Assembly: GCA_964466625.1 (NCBI GenBank)
Contig: CAYXQF010000012.1
Location: forward strand, 1 to 31,284
DNA: 31,284 nucleotides
DNA from: QALR01 sp964466625
GTDB lineage: Bacteria; Bacillota; Clostridia; Oscillospirales; CAG-272
Direction: 5' to 3'
Part shown: piece by piece, positions 7,864-15,290 of the stretch
Layout: each line of letters starts with the position of its first letter
Position numbering within the stretch: the stretch's first letter is position 1
The notes under the pieces: generated by a model
The model's database searches: none
Seen by the model: only the letters and a program-made list of their open reading frames with translations
Told to the model about the DNA's origin: nothing
Program-made: the position numbers and the translations under genes

Positions 7864-8844
7864 TTACTTGCCGTGTTTTTTATAAGCTTTAGCAAAAGGT
7901 GTGATGTCAGGTTCACCGTGGAGCGCGATATAATCCTCACCGAGATAGCAGGCAAAGGTGGAGATATCCGCAAAACCGAGCGAACGGTAATAATCAAAAT
8001 CCGCAAAAATTACGGGTGCATCTGCTGTGAATGCTTTCGGCGGCTTTGTCCAGTTGGAGAAAAGGGAATTATCCAGCCAATAATCGAGAACTTTTGCGTT
8101 TTCTTTGCCGAAAAAGTCAATAAGCGCTTGCAGATGACGGTTTTGTGAATGATTTTTTTCGTCAGAAGCATCGGAAAGCGGCTTGTGGAAATCGCGGTCG
8201 ATGGGCGCATATTCGAGGAAGATGCCATCAGCAGGACGAATCTTTTCGGGCGGCGTCAGCGTATCATAGTATGCAAGATAAGCAAGCGTTGCTTCGGGAT
8301 CGTCTTTTTTCAGCTCTTCCAGAATGCGGTTCATGATGATGAGCTGCTGATCGGAAGCGGAATATTTTTCACATTCGGGACAATGACACCAGCAATCTTC
8401 TTTGGAATCGTCCATCCAGAAGAAATAGCGATGAGAAGAACGGTAAAGCTTTTTTGCGCTCTCTGCGGCACGTCTGGCAATGAAATCGAGTGCTTCTTTG
8501 CTGGAAACACAGCAGTTCATATCGGCATTACGCTTGCCTTCTTTGTCCACACGGAACCATTCGGGGTGGTTTTCAAATTCCTTTTTAGGGAGAAAATAGC
8601 GTGCGGCGTGCATTTCGTATTCAATGTTGAGTCCTTTTTCTGCCGCTTCATCAATGAGCGCGCGGTATTCTTCGGTTTCCAGCTTGTCAAGCATGGCTTT
8701 CATCGTAAGGGGGGAACGCCAACCGCCAACAGGGTGGAGCGCCAACGTGGGAATTCCGAGGGAAACGCAACGGTCGATCCATTTGCGGTCAAGCTCATCG
8801 GGGTGAATGAGCAGAGAAACGGTAAACTGATCTTGTGTTTTCAT
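7864..8844 (-). CDS. DUF4838-like protein, possible carbohydrate-active enzyme
   Basis: A 326-residue protein without signal peptide. The segment RYFFWMDDSKEDCWCHCPECEKYSASDQ (about 139-166), followed by an LAYYDTLTPPEKI-type strand, matches the core of DUF4838 proteins, which often carry predicted TIM-barrel folds related to family 20/84 glycosidases. An acidic pair (Asp-Asp) next to a Cys cluster (CxCxxC) could be a catalytic acid beside a metal site. Start and end regions (HPVGGWRSP, HAARYFLP, YWLDNSLFSNW) also look like a barrel enzyme. AAAGGAT precedes the ATG at 8844. It has no partners on the same strand. The substrate is unknown; a cytoplasmic sugar-processing role is inferred only from fold resemblance and the nearby malQ and beta-mannosidase. 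Confidence 0.7.
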   Translation of the reverse strand: MKTQDQFTVSLLIHPDELDRKWIDRCVSLGIPTLALHPVGGWRSPLTMKAMLDKLETEEYRALIDEAAEKGLNIEYEMHAARYFLPKKEFENHPEWFRVDKEGKRNADMNCCVSSKEALDFIARRAAESAKKLYRSSHRYFFWMDDSKEDCWCHCPECEKYSASDQQLIIMNRILEELKKDDPEATLAYLAYYDTLTPPEKIRPADGIFLEYAPIDRDFHKPLSDASDEKNHSQNRHLQALIDFFGKENAKVLDYWLDNSLFSNWTKPPKAFTADAPVIFADFDYYRSLGFADISTFACYLGEDYIALHGEPDITPFAKAYKKHGK

Positions 8845-8922
8845 AGGATAAGATCCTTTCCAAAATATTCTTTGCTAACAGCATACCATAAAACGAAAAA
8901 AATGTAAATCCCAAGAAAACAA

Positions 8923-8952
8923 AAAACGGAAAGATTTTTCTCCTTCCGTTTT
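8923..8952 (-). terminator. Terminator of the two-helix membrane protein gene
   Basis: On the minus strand AAAACGGAAGGA pairs with TCTTTCCGTTTT (one G-T pair) around 6 nt, and T-rich sequence follows. It lies immediately downstream of the stop at 8960. Confidence 0.75.
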
Positions 8953-8959
8953 ACGCTCG

Positions 8960-9655
8960 TTATGCTTTTTTTGCGTTTCTGATCTGTTCGTTGATTTCTT
9001 CGCAGATACGGTCGAGTGCGGCACTCTGTTCCGCGGGAATGCGAAGTGTTTTGCCGTCATTTGCGGTAATCGTAATATAAAAGAGTTTTTTCTTGTGGCT
9101 ATCCGCAAACGTGTGTTCAAGAGATTCTACGGTGGCATTTGCAAGATCAGCGTAAACAAAATCCGAAACGGTTTCACTTACGCGGTCATCGGTGAGGGAA
9201 AAACTCTTTTGAGGAACAAAAATGCCTGCTTTGGTGAAAAGAATTGCTGACACGGTATAGGCATTGGAGCGATACTTGGCATCTGTTTTACTGCGACGTA
9301 CAAGTATATTTTCTCCATCATAGGTAAAGGTGCCAAGCGTCGCAAGCTTTTTATTTTTCATCAGCATATGTGTGATGCCGATATTTTCCGCAGCATTTTT
9401 GGCATAATCGTTTGTCATGGAAGCAACCGCTTCATCGATATCCTTACCGCTGGAGCGCATGGAGCGCGGTACAAAGGCGAGAAGCGCACCGCCGATGGCA
9501 ATGATGATTCCGACGGTGGTTTGATATGGAATAAACCATGCGTAGAAAAACTGCCCGAGTGCGAAAAGCACACCGCCGATGACCAAAATGACAAAACCAA
9601 TATAAAAATGAGTGTCTTTGCTGTTGTAATACTTGAGATTTTTTAAGTAATCCAT
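8960..9655 (-). CDS. Membrane protein of unknown function with two N-terminal helices
   Basis: A 231-residue protein that I do not recognise. Two adjacent hydrophobic segments (about 17-37 and 44-62) are separated by a short turn, so most of the chain, residues 65-231, is likely cytoplasmic. That part is a mixed alpha/beta domain whose strand pattern (ATLGTFTYDGENILVRRSK..., KKLFYITITANDGKTLRIPAEQSAALDRICEEIN) loosely resembles a PH-like fold, ending in an amphipathic helix. AAGGAGG sits 5 nt before the ATG. It is transcribed alone, with its own terminator. Confidence 0.7.
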   Translation of the reverse strand: MDYLKNLKYYNSKDTHFYIGFVILVIGGVLFALGQFFYAWFIPYQTTVGIIIAIGGALLAFVPRSMRSSGKDIDEAVASMTNDYAKNAAENIGITHMLMKNKKLATLGTFTYDGENILVRRSKTDAKYRSNAYTVSAILFTKAGIFVPQKSFSLTDDRVSETVSDFVYADLANATVESLEHTFADSHKKKLFYITITANDGKTLRIPAEQSAALDRICEEINEQIRNAKKA

Positions 9656-9702
9656 AATTTCCTCCTTGAAAAATATGTGAAAGTTTTTTGCACTTTTGTC
9701 AT

Positions 9703-9719
9703 GACACTTATATAGTGTC
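9703..9719. repeat. Short dyad upstream of the two-helix membrane protein
   Basis: GACACT-TATAT-AGTGTC sits about 50 bp upstream of the minus-strand start codon at 9655. The loop contains a TATA-like sequence that could be part of a weak minus-strand -10 region, which would make the dyad an operator. The rest of 9656-9860 is AT-rich and shows no gene. Confidence 0.35.
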
Positions 9720-9860
9720 GTTTTTGGTAAAAAGGTTTGATGTTTTTTGAAAATTTTAGAAAATTTTTTTGCGGCACCGAAATTCTTTCTTCTGATCTCA
9801 TTTTACCAAAGAATTGGGAAAAAAGCAATAACGGATTATTTTAGTTCGGTCTACTTTTGG

Positions 9861-9929
9861 TTGAAAAAATGATTCCTGTCATTATACTCGTTTTATAGAC
9901 AATTGTCGATAATGAGAGCATAAATTATC
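9861..9929 (+). promoter_or_regulatory. Promoter and likely operator of the small XRE gene
   Basis: TTGAAA (9861-9866), 16-bp spacer, TATACT (9883-9888). A perfect 10-bp palindrome GACAATTGTC (9898-9907) lies at the expected start of transcription, followed by a second dyad GATAAT (9908-9913) with ATTATC (9924-9929). The position suggests autoregulation by the downstream HTH protein; this is inference. Confidence 0.5.
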
Positions 9930-9977
9930 ATAATATTGACGGGATTTTTTCCGAAAAATGAAAGAATGGTTATATTT

Positions 9978-10187
9978 ATGATCTCTTACGAGCCTTTTTA
10001 TCAAACCTTAAAGGAAAAGAATATTTCCACATACAAACTCATCAATCAATACGGCATCAGCCGAAGCCTTTTGGATAGGTTAAAGCATAATAAACCGATC
10101 AGCACAGTGACGCTTAACGATCTTTGTACGATCCTTGACTGTCGCGTAGAGGATATTTTGCTGTTTTCCCCCGATGGAAAATCATAA
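9978..10187 (+). CDS. Small Cro/CI-type helix-turn-helix regulator
   Basis: A 69-residue, single-domain DNA-binding protein. YKLINQYGISRSLLDRLKHNKPISTVTLNDLCTILDCRVEDIL matches the XRE-type HTH of small clostridial regulators, with the recognition helix around SRSLLDRLKHN. In-frame ATGs exist further upstream (9936, 9966), but the one at 9978 begins the usual MISYEPF start of such proteins and has GAAAGAA about 12 nt before it. It is monocistronic, with a palindromic terminator overlapping its stop codon. Its target genes are unknown. Confidence 0.8.
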   Translation: MISYEPFYQTLKEKNISTYKLINQYGISRSLLDRLKHNKPISTVTLNDLCTILDCRVEDILLFSPDGKS

Positions 10188-10214
10188 AAAAGACGAGGAT
10201 ATCCTCGTCTTTTT
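10187..10214. terminator. Palindromic terminator after the small XRE gene
   Basis: A 28-bp perfect palindrome (half-site AAAAGACGAGGAT) begins at the stop codon and ends in a T run on each strand. Confidence 0.8.
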
Positions 10215-10234
10215 CACGGATTTGATATATTTTC

Positions 10235-10320
10235 CCCCATTGGGGATTCCCAAGGGACGAGTCCCTTGGGCGTGGTTCCCTGGAGCAGCGCTCCAAGCGA
10301 GGTTTGGGGCGGCGCCCCAA
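10235..10320. repeat. Cassette of four consecutive hairpins
   Basis: Within 86 bp there are four inverted repeats: CCCC-3-GGGG (10235-10245); CCCAAGGGAC-2-GTCCCTTGGG (10249-10270); TGGAGC-3-GCTCCA (10281-10295); TTGGGGC-3-GCCCCAA (10304-10320). The stretch is far more GC-rich than its flanks and fills the gap between the XRE terminator and the yccF stop codon. From memory it resembles dispersed palindromic elements of clostridial genomes; a genome-wide copy count would settle that. On the minus strand it could act as a terminator for the beta-mannosidase operon. Confidence 0.7.
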
Positions 10321-10322
10321 AA

Positions 10323-10688
10323 TCATACCGTAATGACGCGTGCGCCGAAAGGTGTGAGTGCAAGCTTTACCATTTTGAAGCACTGGAGTCCGAAAGGAAT
10401 GCCAATGATCGTCACGCAAAGAATAAGGCCAAGGACGAAAAAGGCAAGTGCCATCTCAATGCCGCCGAAGATGAGCCAGAAGATATTGATGATCGCTGAC
10501 GCCGTTTTCCCCTCGTAGACGATATCCTTGCCGAAGGGCGCGAGGGAAAGGCTCGACATTTTGAAGCATTGCAATCCAACGGGAATGCCAATGAGTGTGA
10601 CACACCAAATGAGCCCTACGATCAGCCACGCAAGCGAGAGCCAAAGACCGCAGAGAATGATCCAGAGAAGATTGCCGATAAATTTCAT
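10323..10688 (-). CDS. yccF: YccF-family inner membrane protein
   Basis: A 121-residue membrane protein made of two similar halves. GLIWCVTLIGIPVGLQCFKMSSLSLAPFG (about 25-53) is repeated as GLILCVTIIGIPFGLQCFKMVKLALTPFG (about 86-114), the hallmark of the YccF domain, each half having a hydrophobic helix and an amphipathic segment. The family is widespread and of unknown function. The ATG at 10688 has AAAGGA upstream; the longer frame running into cysK is not used. It starts 13 nt after cysK ends, so it is the last gene of the beta-mannosidase-cysK operon. Confidence 0.9.
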   Translation of the reverse strand: MKFIGNLLWIILCGLWLSLAWLIVGLIWCVTLIGIPVGLQCFKMSSLSLAPFGKDIVYEGKTASAIINIFWLIFGGIEMALAFFVLGLILCVTIIGIPFGLQCFKMVKLALTPFGARVITV

Positions 10689-10701
10689 AAAATCAGTCCT
10701 T

Positions 10702-11640
10702 TCAAGTTGTGTCTTCAGAGAAACATGGGGTGGAAAGATAGCGCTCACCTGTGTCGGGGAGGAGAACGACGATCGTTTTTCCCGCGTTTTCAGGGCGATT
10801 TGCGATAAGCGTTGCCGCATGGAGCGCGGCACCGGAGGAAATGCCCACGAGCACGCCCTCTTTTCTTGCCATTTTGCGGCTTGCCGCCATGGCATCTTCA
10901 CCCGAAACCGTGATGATCTCATCATAAATCTCGGTGTTCAGAATGTCGGGAATGAAGCCTGCGCCAATGCCCTGCAGAGGGTGAGGGCCTGCCTTGCCGC
11001 CCGAAAGCACGGGAGAGGTGCAAGGCTCCACGCCGATGATCTTTACTATCGGATTTTTTCCTTTTAAATATTCACCAACACCGGTCACCGTGCCGCCCGT
11101 GCCGATGCCGCACACGAAAATATCCACTTTCCCGTCTGTATCTTCAAAGATTTCGGGGCCTGTGGTCTTGTAGTGCGCCGCAGGGTTGGCAGGGTTTGTG
11201 AATTGCCCCACGATGAAAGAATTGGGGATTGCTTTTTGAAGCTCCTCTGCTTTTTCGATCGCGCCGCTCATGCCTTTTTCGCCATCGGTGAGTATCAGCT
11301 CCGCGCCGTACGCACGCATGAGAAGCTGACGCTCACGGGACATCGTTTCGGGCATCGTGATGATAAGGCGATAGCCTTTGGACGCCGCGATCGCCGCAAG
11401 ACCGATGCCCGTATTGCCCGAAGTCGGCTCGATCATGGTGCTTTCTTTCGTGAGCTTGCCGTCTTTTTCCGCTTGCTCGATCATCTCGCGTGCCACGCGG
11501 TCTTTTGCCGAGCCTGCGGGGTTCATGGCTTCGAGCTTTGCTAAAAGCGTTACGTTCGGCGCTTCTTCTTTTCCGTAATTTTCAAGCGCGAGCAAGGGCG
11601 TTTTTCCCACAAGCTCCATGACGGAATGATAAATTTTCAT
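10702..11640 (-). CDS. cysK: Cysteine synthase (O-acetylserine sulfhydrylase)
   Basis: A 312-residue PLP enzyme that makes cysteine from O-acetylserine and sulfide in the cytoplasm. The PLP lysine is Lys46 in NPAGSAKDR. TSGNTGIG (73-80) binds the substrate carboxylate, GIGTGGTVTG (178-187) holds the PLP phosphate, and GISSGAA is near residue 267. Length and order match CysK. AGGAGATG is placed before the ATG at 11640. It lies 24 nt downstream of the beta-mannosidase, with no promoter or terminator between them, so they are co-transcribed, although no metabolic link is evident. No T-box or S-box leader is present. Confidence 0.95.
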   Translation of the reverse strand: MKIYHSVMELVGKTPLLALENYGKEEAPNVTLLAKLEAMNPAGSAKDRVAREMIEQAEKDGKLTKESTMIEPTSGNTGIGLAAIAASKGYRLIITMPETMSRERQLLMRAYGAELILTDGEKGMSGAIEKAEELQKAIPNSFIVGQFTNPANPAAHYKTTGPEIFEDTDGKVDIFVCGIGTGGTVTGVGEYLKGKNPIVKIIGVEPCTSPVLSGGKAGPHPLQGIGAGFIPDILNTEIYDEIITVSGEDAMAASRKMARKEGVLVGISSGAALHAATLIANRPENAGKTIVVLLPDTGERYLSTPCFSEDTT

Positions 11641-11664
11641 GAAAAATCATCTCCTGAAAATAGG

Positions 11665-14094
11665 TTATTTCTGTACGTCATAAACCGAAAGGAGCTTCGG
11701 CATTTCGGAAAGAATATCCTCTGCCGTGCCGTTTATCAGAACGGAAACCTTGCCGTCTGTGATGTCAAAGAAATTGTCATCGGGTTCGGCACCTGTGTTT
11801 TCCCATTCGATCATGACGCTTTTTGTGAATTTTTTCGCCGTGATGTCAAGATAATACGCACCGTTTTCTTCGCGTACGGAGGCGGAGAGTTCGGGATCTT
11901 CAAAGTGATAGTCGCAAGGCTTGACATAGATCTTGCCATCGCGTTCGAGGACGATGCCGTCTTTTTCGAGCGTATATTCGAGGAAAAGCTCCTCTTTATT
12001 CTTTTCAAGCATTTCTGCGATCTCTGGGGGAAGTTCTACGTCAAAAGAGGTGAGGGCTGCCACTTCGACCTCCTGCTTGAACGCCATGAGAACTTCAAAA
12101 GCGTTGGTCTTCACCGCGACACGTACCGTGCCGACAAAGGGTGTGAGCGTTTCGTTGGAGATATTGACGATCTTTTTCTCACCGTCCTCATGCAAAGAGA
12201 TGAGCGTGGGCGCGAAGAATTTTCTCGCGCGATGGTGAAGTGCTTTCCATCTGCCGAAATAGTCGACAGAAGCCCAAGAAACCGTGGGCCAGCAGTCGTT
12301 GAGCTGCCAATAGAGCGCGCCCATGCAGCGTCCGCGGAAGCGGCGGAAATGTTCCACACCGTAGCGGATCGCGTCTGCCTGCAAGATCTGCGAGAGATAG
12401 ACGAAATGAGAGAAATCTTCGGGGATCTTGTAGTAGTCTTTTACATAGCTCATGATCTTCTCGTTGCCGCTGCGGCATTTCTGGTGCGAATGCATGACGT
12501 CGGAATCCAGCGCCATATCTTCGGGCAGAGCAAAGCTTTTCAGCGTTTTCATCATCGGGAAGGCTTCAAAGCCAAATTCGGAGCAATAGCGGAAATAATG
12601 CTTTCTGTATTCTTCAAAGGGAATACCGCCGTGCCAAACTGCCCAATAATGTACGTCGCCCACATTTTCGTTTTTCGGATCGTCAAAGCCGCCGTGTGAC
12701 GAGGGAGATGCAGGCCAATAAAAGATATCAGGCGCATATTCGCGGCAGATCGTCGGAAGAATATTTTCATAAAGAAGCAGATAGTCATCAATGACCTTTT
12801 GCGTTTTAGAAGGACGGCACGAGCTCCAATACAGGAGCGCTTCTTCCATTTCATTATTACCGCAAAGAAGTCCAAGGCAGGCGTGGTGGCGGATACGCTT
12901 CAAAACGTCGACAAATTCCGCTTTGACGTTTGCGGTGAATTCCTCGGTCATAAGTACATTCATGCAAGCAAACATGAAATCCTGCCATACAACCAGACCG
13001 TATTTATCACAAAGCTCATAAAAGCTGTCATCCGGATAGAAACCGCCGCCCCAAACGCGAAGTGCGTTGAAGTTGGCTTTCACACAGGAGAGAAGGAGTT
13101 TTTCTGTCTTTTCGGGGGAGCGATCCGCGAGAATGCACGCTTCGGGAATGTAGTCAGCGCCCATGGAGAAAAATTTCTTGCCATTGACAACGGCACAAAA
13201 TTCCTCGCCGTATTCATCGGGTGCGGTGCTCATGGTGAGTGTGCGAAGACCGATCGTTTTTTTCGTAGCATCGAGCACTTCGCCGTTTTTCTCCAGCGTG
13301 AACGTGAGTGTGTAGAGCGGCTGATCGCCAAGACCGTTCGGCCACCAAAGCTTAGGCTCTTCGATCTCGATCTCCGTTTTCTCAGAGAGAGAAAGCGGAT
13401 ATGCTTTTTCCTTGCCATCGGGGGTTTTGACCATGACGGTCGCCGTCATCTTTTCGTCGATGTCTGTGGGGGTGAGCGAAAGGGAAAGCGTTACCTTGCC
13501 GTTTTCATGCTTCTGACGAATTTCCACGGTTTCGATGCGGCTGTCATATGCTTCGAGGTTGACGTCGCGGTAAAGTCCCATATCGGGAAGAATCGGACCC
13601 CAGTCCCAACCGAACATACAAGAGGATTTGCGGATATGACCGATGCCGCCCAAGGTGAAGCCGACGTTTGCGGCAAAAAGGAAATGCTCTTTGTTCTTGC
13701 GTTCAATATATTTGGACGGGGAATAGAAGTGCAGTCTTACCGTATTATCGCCAAGCTTTGCGACATCTTTGATATCCACGCGCCATGTGCGGTGCATATT
13801 ATCCGCATAGAGCAGGAATTTTTCATTCACGTATACGTCACAAAGCGTATCGAGTCCCAAAAAGCAAAGCTCCAGATGCTTTTTTGTGAGCATTTCTTCC
13901 GTGACGGTGAAGGTCGCGGTCATCTCGCAGTCTTCTTCGGAAAGCACGGTGGCAGCCTTTTCATTCAGGCGCTCGTAAGGGTGGTCGATCTTTTTGTATT
14001 GGAGCAGGATCGAATAGAGCGAGCAGGGAACCTCGCCTGCCAGATGGTGCTCCTTATAATCCAAAAACCAATGAGAAATCTTTTGCGAAAGCAT
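11665..14094 (-). CDS. Beta-mannosidase (glycoside hydrolase family 2)
   Basis: An 809-residue GH2 enzyme, probably cytoplasmic because no signal peptide is present, which would remove non-reducing beta-mannosyl residues from manno-oligosaccharides or N-glycan cores. The N-terminal jelly-roll domain (about 40-190, with FGWDWGPILPDMGLYRDV) and Ig-like domain (about 190-290) precede the TIM barrel. The acid/base is Glu415 in CGNNEMEE and the nucleophile Glu506 in YCSEFGFEAFP. RVWGGGFYPDDSFYELCDKYGLVVWQDF (about 346-373) is typical of this subgroup. The ATG at 14094 has GAGGAGG before it; the 41 extra upstream codons cross the promoter and are not coding. It is first in the operon with cysK and yccF. 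Confidence 0.93.
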   Translation of the reverse strand: MLSQKISHWFLDYKEHHLAGEVPCSLYSILLQYKKIDHPYERLNEKAATVLSEEDCEMTATFTVTEEMLTKKHLELCFLGLDTLCDVYVNEKFLLYADNMHRTWRVDIKDVAKLGDNTVRLHFYSPSKYIERKNKEHFLFAANVGFTLGGIGHIRKSSCMFGWDWGPILPDMGLYRDVNLEAYDSRIETVEIRQKHENGKVTLSLSLTPTDIDEKMTATVMVKTPDGKEKAYPLSLSEKTEIEIEEPKLWWPNGLGDQPLYTLTFTLEKNGEVLDATKKTIGLRTLTMSTAPDEYGEEFCAVVNGKKFFSMGADYIPEACILADRSPEKTEKLLLSCVKANFNALRVWGGGFYPDDSFYELCDKYGLVVWQDFMFACMNVLMTEEFTANVKAEFVDVLKRIRHHACLGLLCGNNEMEEALLYWSSCRPSKTQKVIDDYLLLYENILPTICREYAPDIFYWPASPSSHGGFDDPKNENVGDVHYWAVWHGGIPFEEYRKHYFRYCSEFGFEAFPMMKTLKSFALPEDMALDSDVMHSHQKCRSGNEKIMSYVKDYYKIPEDFSHFVYLSQILQADAIRYGVEHFRRFRGRCMGALYWQLNDCWPTVSWASVDYFGRWKALHHRARKFFAPTLISLHEDGEKKIVNISNETLTPFVGTVRVAVKTNAFEVLMAFKQEVEVAALTSFDVELPPEIAEMLEKNKEELFLEYTLEKDGIVLERDGKIYVKPCDYHFEDPELSASVREENGAYYLDITAKKFTKSVMIEWENTGAEPDDNFFDITDGKVSVLINGTAEDILSEMPKLLSVYDVQK

Positions 14095-14130
14095 AAAAAA
14101 TCCTCCTCTTAGAAAACCGTTTTTTCTTTT

Positions 14131-14159
14131 ATTATAATATAAAACCAAGGCTTCGTCAA
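14131..14159 (-). promoter_or_regulatory. Sigma-A promoter of the beta-mannosidase-cysK-yccF operon
   Basis: On the minus strand TTGACG (14159-14154), 17-bp spacer, perfect TATAAT (14136-14131), 37 bp before the start codon. Confidence 0.88.
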
Positions 14160-14174
14160 TCAAAATTTTTCCTC

Positions 14175-14203
14175 TCATAAAGCCTGCGTTTATGTTTATA
14201 CTA
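14175..14203 (+). promoter_or_regulatory. Possible sigma-G promoter of the SASP gene
   Basis: TATACTA (14197-14203) is one base from the forespore sigma -10 consensus CATACTA. A poor -35 match, TCATAA, lies 16 bp upstream. The leader would be about 100 nt, in which I see no other feature. The call rests mostly on the gene's identity. Confidence 0.3.
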
Positions 14204-14307
14204 TTACCAGAACGCAAAAGACGCGTTCCGCGAAAGAAATTTCGTGCTCATAAAAACAAATTTCGTTTTTAATCATATATTTATTAAAACAGAGGAGATT
14301 TTAAGTT

Positions 14308-14511
14308 ATGGCAAACAGCAATAAAAATTTGGTTCCCGAAGCAAAAGAAGCAATGAACAAATTCAAAATGGAAGCTGCAAATGAAGTTGGCGTAAACCTC
14401 AAGCAGGGTTATAACGGCGACCTCACCTCCAAAGAAGCAGGTTCCGTTGGCGGTCAGATGGTTAAGAAAATGGTAGAATCCTACGAAAACTCCGTGAAGA
14501 ACAACGGCTAA
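14308..14511 (+). CDS. Small acid-soluble spore protein, alpha/beta type
   Basis: A 67-residue DNA-coating protein made in the forespore; alpha/beta SASPs saturate spore DNA, hold it in an A-like form and protect it from UV and heat. KFKMEAANEVGVNL (about 18-31) contains the site cut by germination protease GPR, and YNGDLTSKEAGSVGGQMVKKMVESYE (about 34-59) is the second conserved block. AGAGGAG lies 12 nt before the ATG. It is monocistronic with a strong terminator. The name sspA/B cannot be chosen because these genes are multicopy. Confidence 0.95.
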   Translation: MANSNKNLVPEAKEAMNKFKMEAANEVGVNLKQGYNGDLTSKEAGSVGGQMVKKMVESYENSVKNNG

Positions 14512-14545
14512 GATTCGTATTCTACGCAAATTTTTCTGAAAAAAG

Positions 14546-14578
14546 AAAAGAGATGTCCCGTTCCGGGGCATCTCTTTT
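14546..14578 (+). terminator. Terminator of the SASP gene
   Basis: AAAAGAGATGTCCC pairs with GGGGCATCTCTTTT (one G-T pair) around a 5-nt loop and ends in T4, 34 nt after the stop codon. Confidence 0.85.
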
Positions 14579-14604
14579 ATGAAAAAGAAAAAATCACCAA
14601 TTTT

Positions 14605-14634
14605 TGAATAATCATGGATAACATGGGGATACTT
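14605..14634 (+). promoter_or_regulatory. Forespore-type (sigma-F/G) promoter of spoIIR
   Basis: TGAATA (14605-14610), 17-bp spacer, GATACTT (14628-14634) closely follows the forespore pattern TGAATA-N17/18-CATACTA, with GGGG just before the -10 as often seen for sigma-F. In Bacillus subtilis spoIIR is transcribed by sigma-F, which fits. Confidence 0.55.
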
Positions 14635-14693
14635 GTATCATCGGCACGAGATACATAGCCGAAAAAAGCTTTTAACCGAAAGGATTTTTTATC

Positions 14694-15290
14694 ATGAAAT
14701 ACCTCGTTCTTTTTACCGCCGCTGTGCTTTGTCTTTGTATGTTTTGCAGTTTTATGCCTACGCCGCAGGATTTTGAGATCTATGAAAACACCGTCCGCCT
14801 TCACGTACTTGCCAATTCCGACAGCGATCACGATCAAAAGGTAAAGCTCCTCGTGCGCGACGCGGTGCTTTGTGAGATGGAATGCTTGCTTGCGAATGCC
14901 GAAAGCTATGAAAACGCGAATACCATTCTCGCGGAAAATTTGGAGCATTTGCGCGCCGTTTGCAATGAAACGCTCGCTTCCTTGGGGGAAAGTGCGCGTG
15001 CCACGATCATGCTTTCCAAAGAAAATTATCCCACGCGCCATTATGAGGCGATGAGCCTCCCTGCAGGCACTTATCAATCCTTGCAGATCTATATCGGAGA
15101 AGCAAAGGGACAGAATTTCTGGTGTGTGCTTTATCCCACGCTCTGCGTGAGCCCTGCAAAAGCAGAAGCAGAGCTGATAAAAACGGGCTTTTCCGCAGAT
15201 CAGATTGAAATCATCACCGGCGGAGAAAGCCCGAAATATAAGATCAAATTTAAGATTTTGGAATTTTTCGGAGAAGCGTTTGCTCAGTGA
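14694..15290 (+). CDS. spoIIR: Stage II sporulation protein R
   Basis: A 198-residue secreted signalling protein. In Bacillus it is made in the forespore, crosses to the intermembrane space and triggers SpoIIGA to process pro-sigma-E in the mother cell. An N-terminal signal sequence (MKYLVLFTAAVLCLCMFCSF) precedes the SpoIIR domain, seen in VRLHVLANSDSDHDQKVKLLVRDAV (about 34-58), LPAGTYQSLQIYIGEAKGQNFWCVLYPTLC (about 122-151) and YKIKFKILE near the end. It starts 60 nt after a forespore-type promoter. Its last 7 nt overlap the convergent ppx-like gene, with no terminator in between. Confidence 0.93.
   Translation: MKYLVLFTAAVLCLCMFCSFMPTPQDFEIYENTVRLHVLANSDSDHDQKVKLLVRDAVLCEMECLLANAESYENANTILAENLEHLRAVCNETLASLGESARATIMLSKENYPTRHYEAMSLPAGTYQSLQIYIGEAKGQNFWCVLYPTLCVSPAKAEAELIKTGFSADQIEIITGGESPKYKIKFKILEFFGEAFAQ

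Noticed and set aside
6261..8006. A 581-codon minus-strand frame opposite malQ.
   Set aside because: malQ has complete GH77 motifs on the other strand. The minus frame has low-complexity, shadow-type composition and crosses the strong malQ terminator.
12799..14112. A 437-codon plus-strand frame inside the beta-mannosidase.
   Set aside because: It is antisense to a gene with both GH2 catalytic glutamates, has no ribosome site and no recognisable domain.
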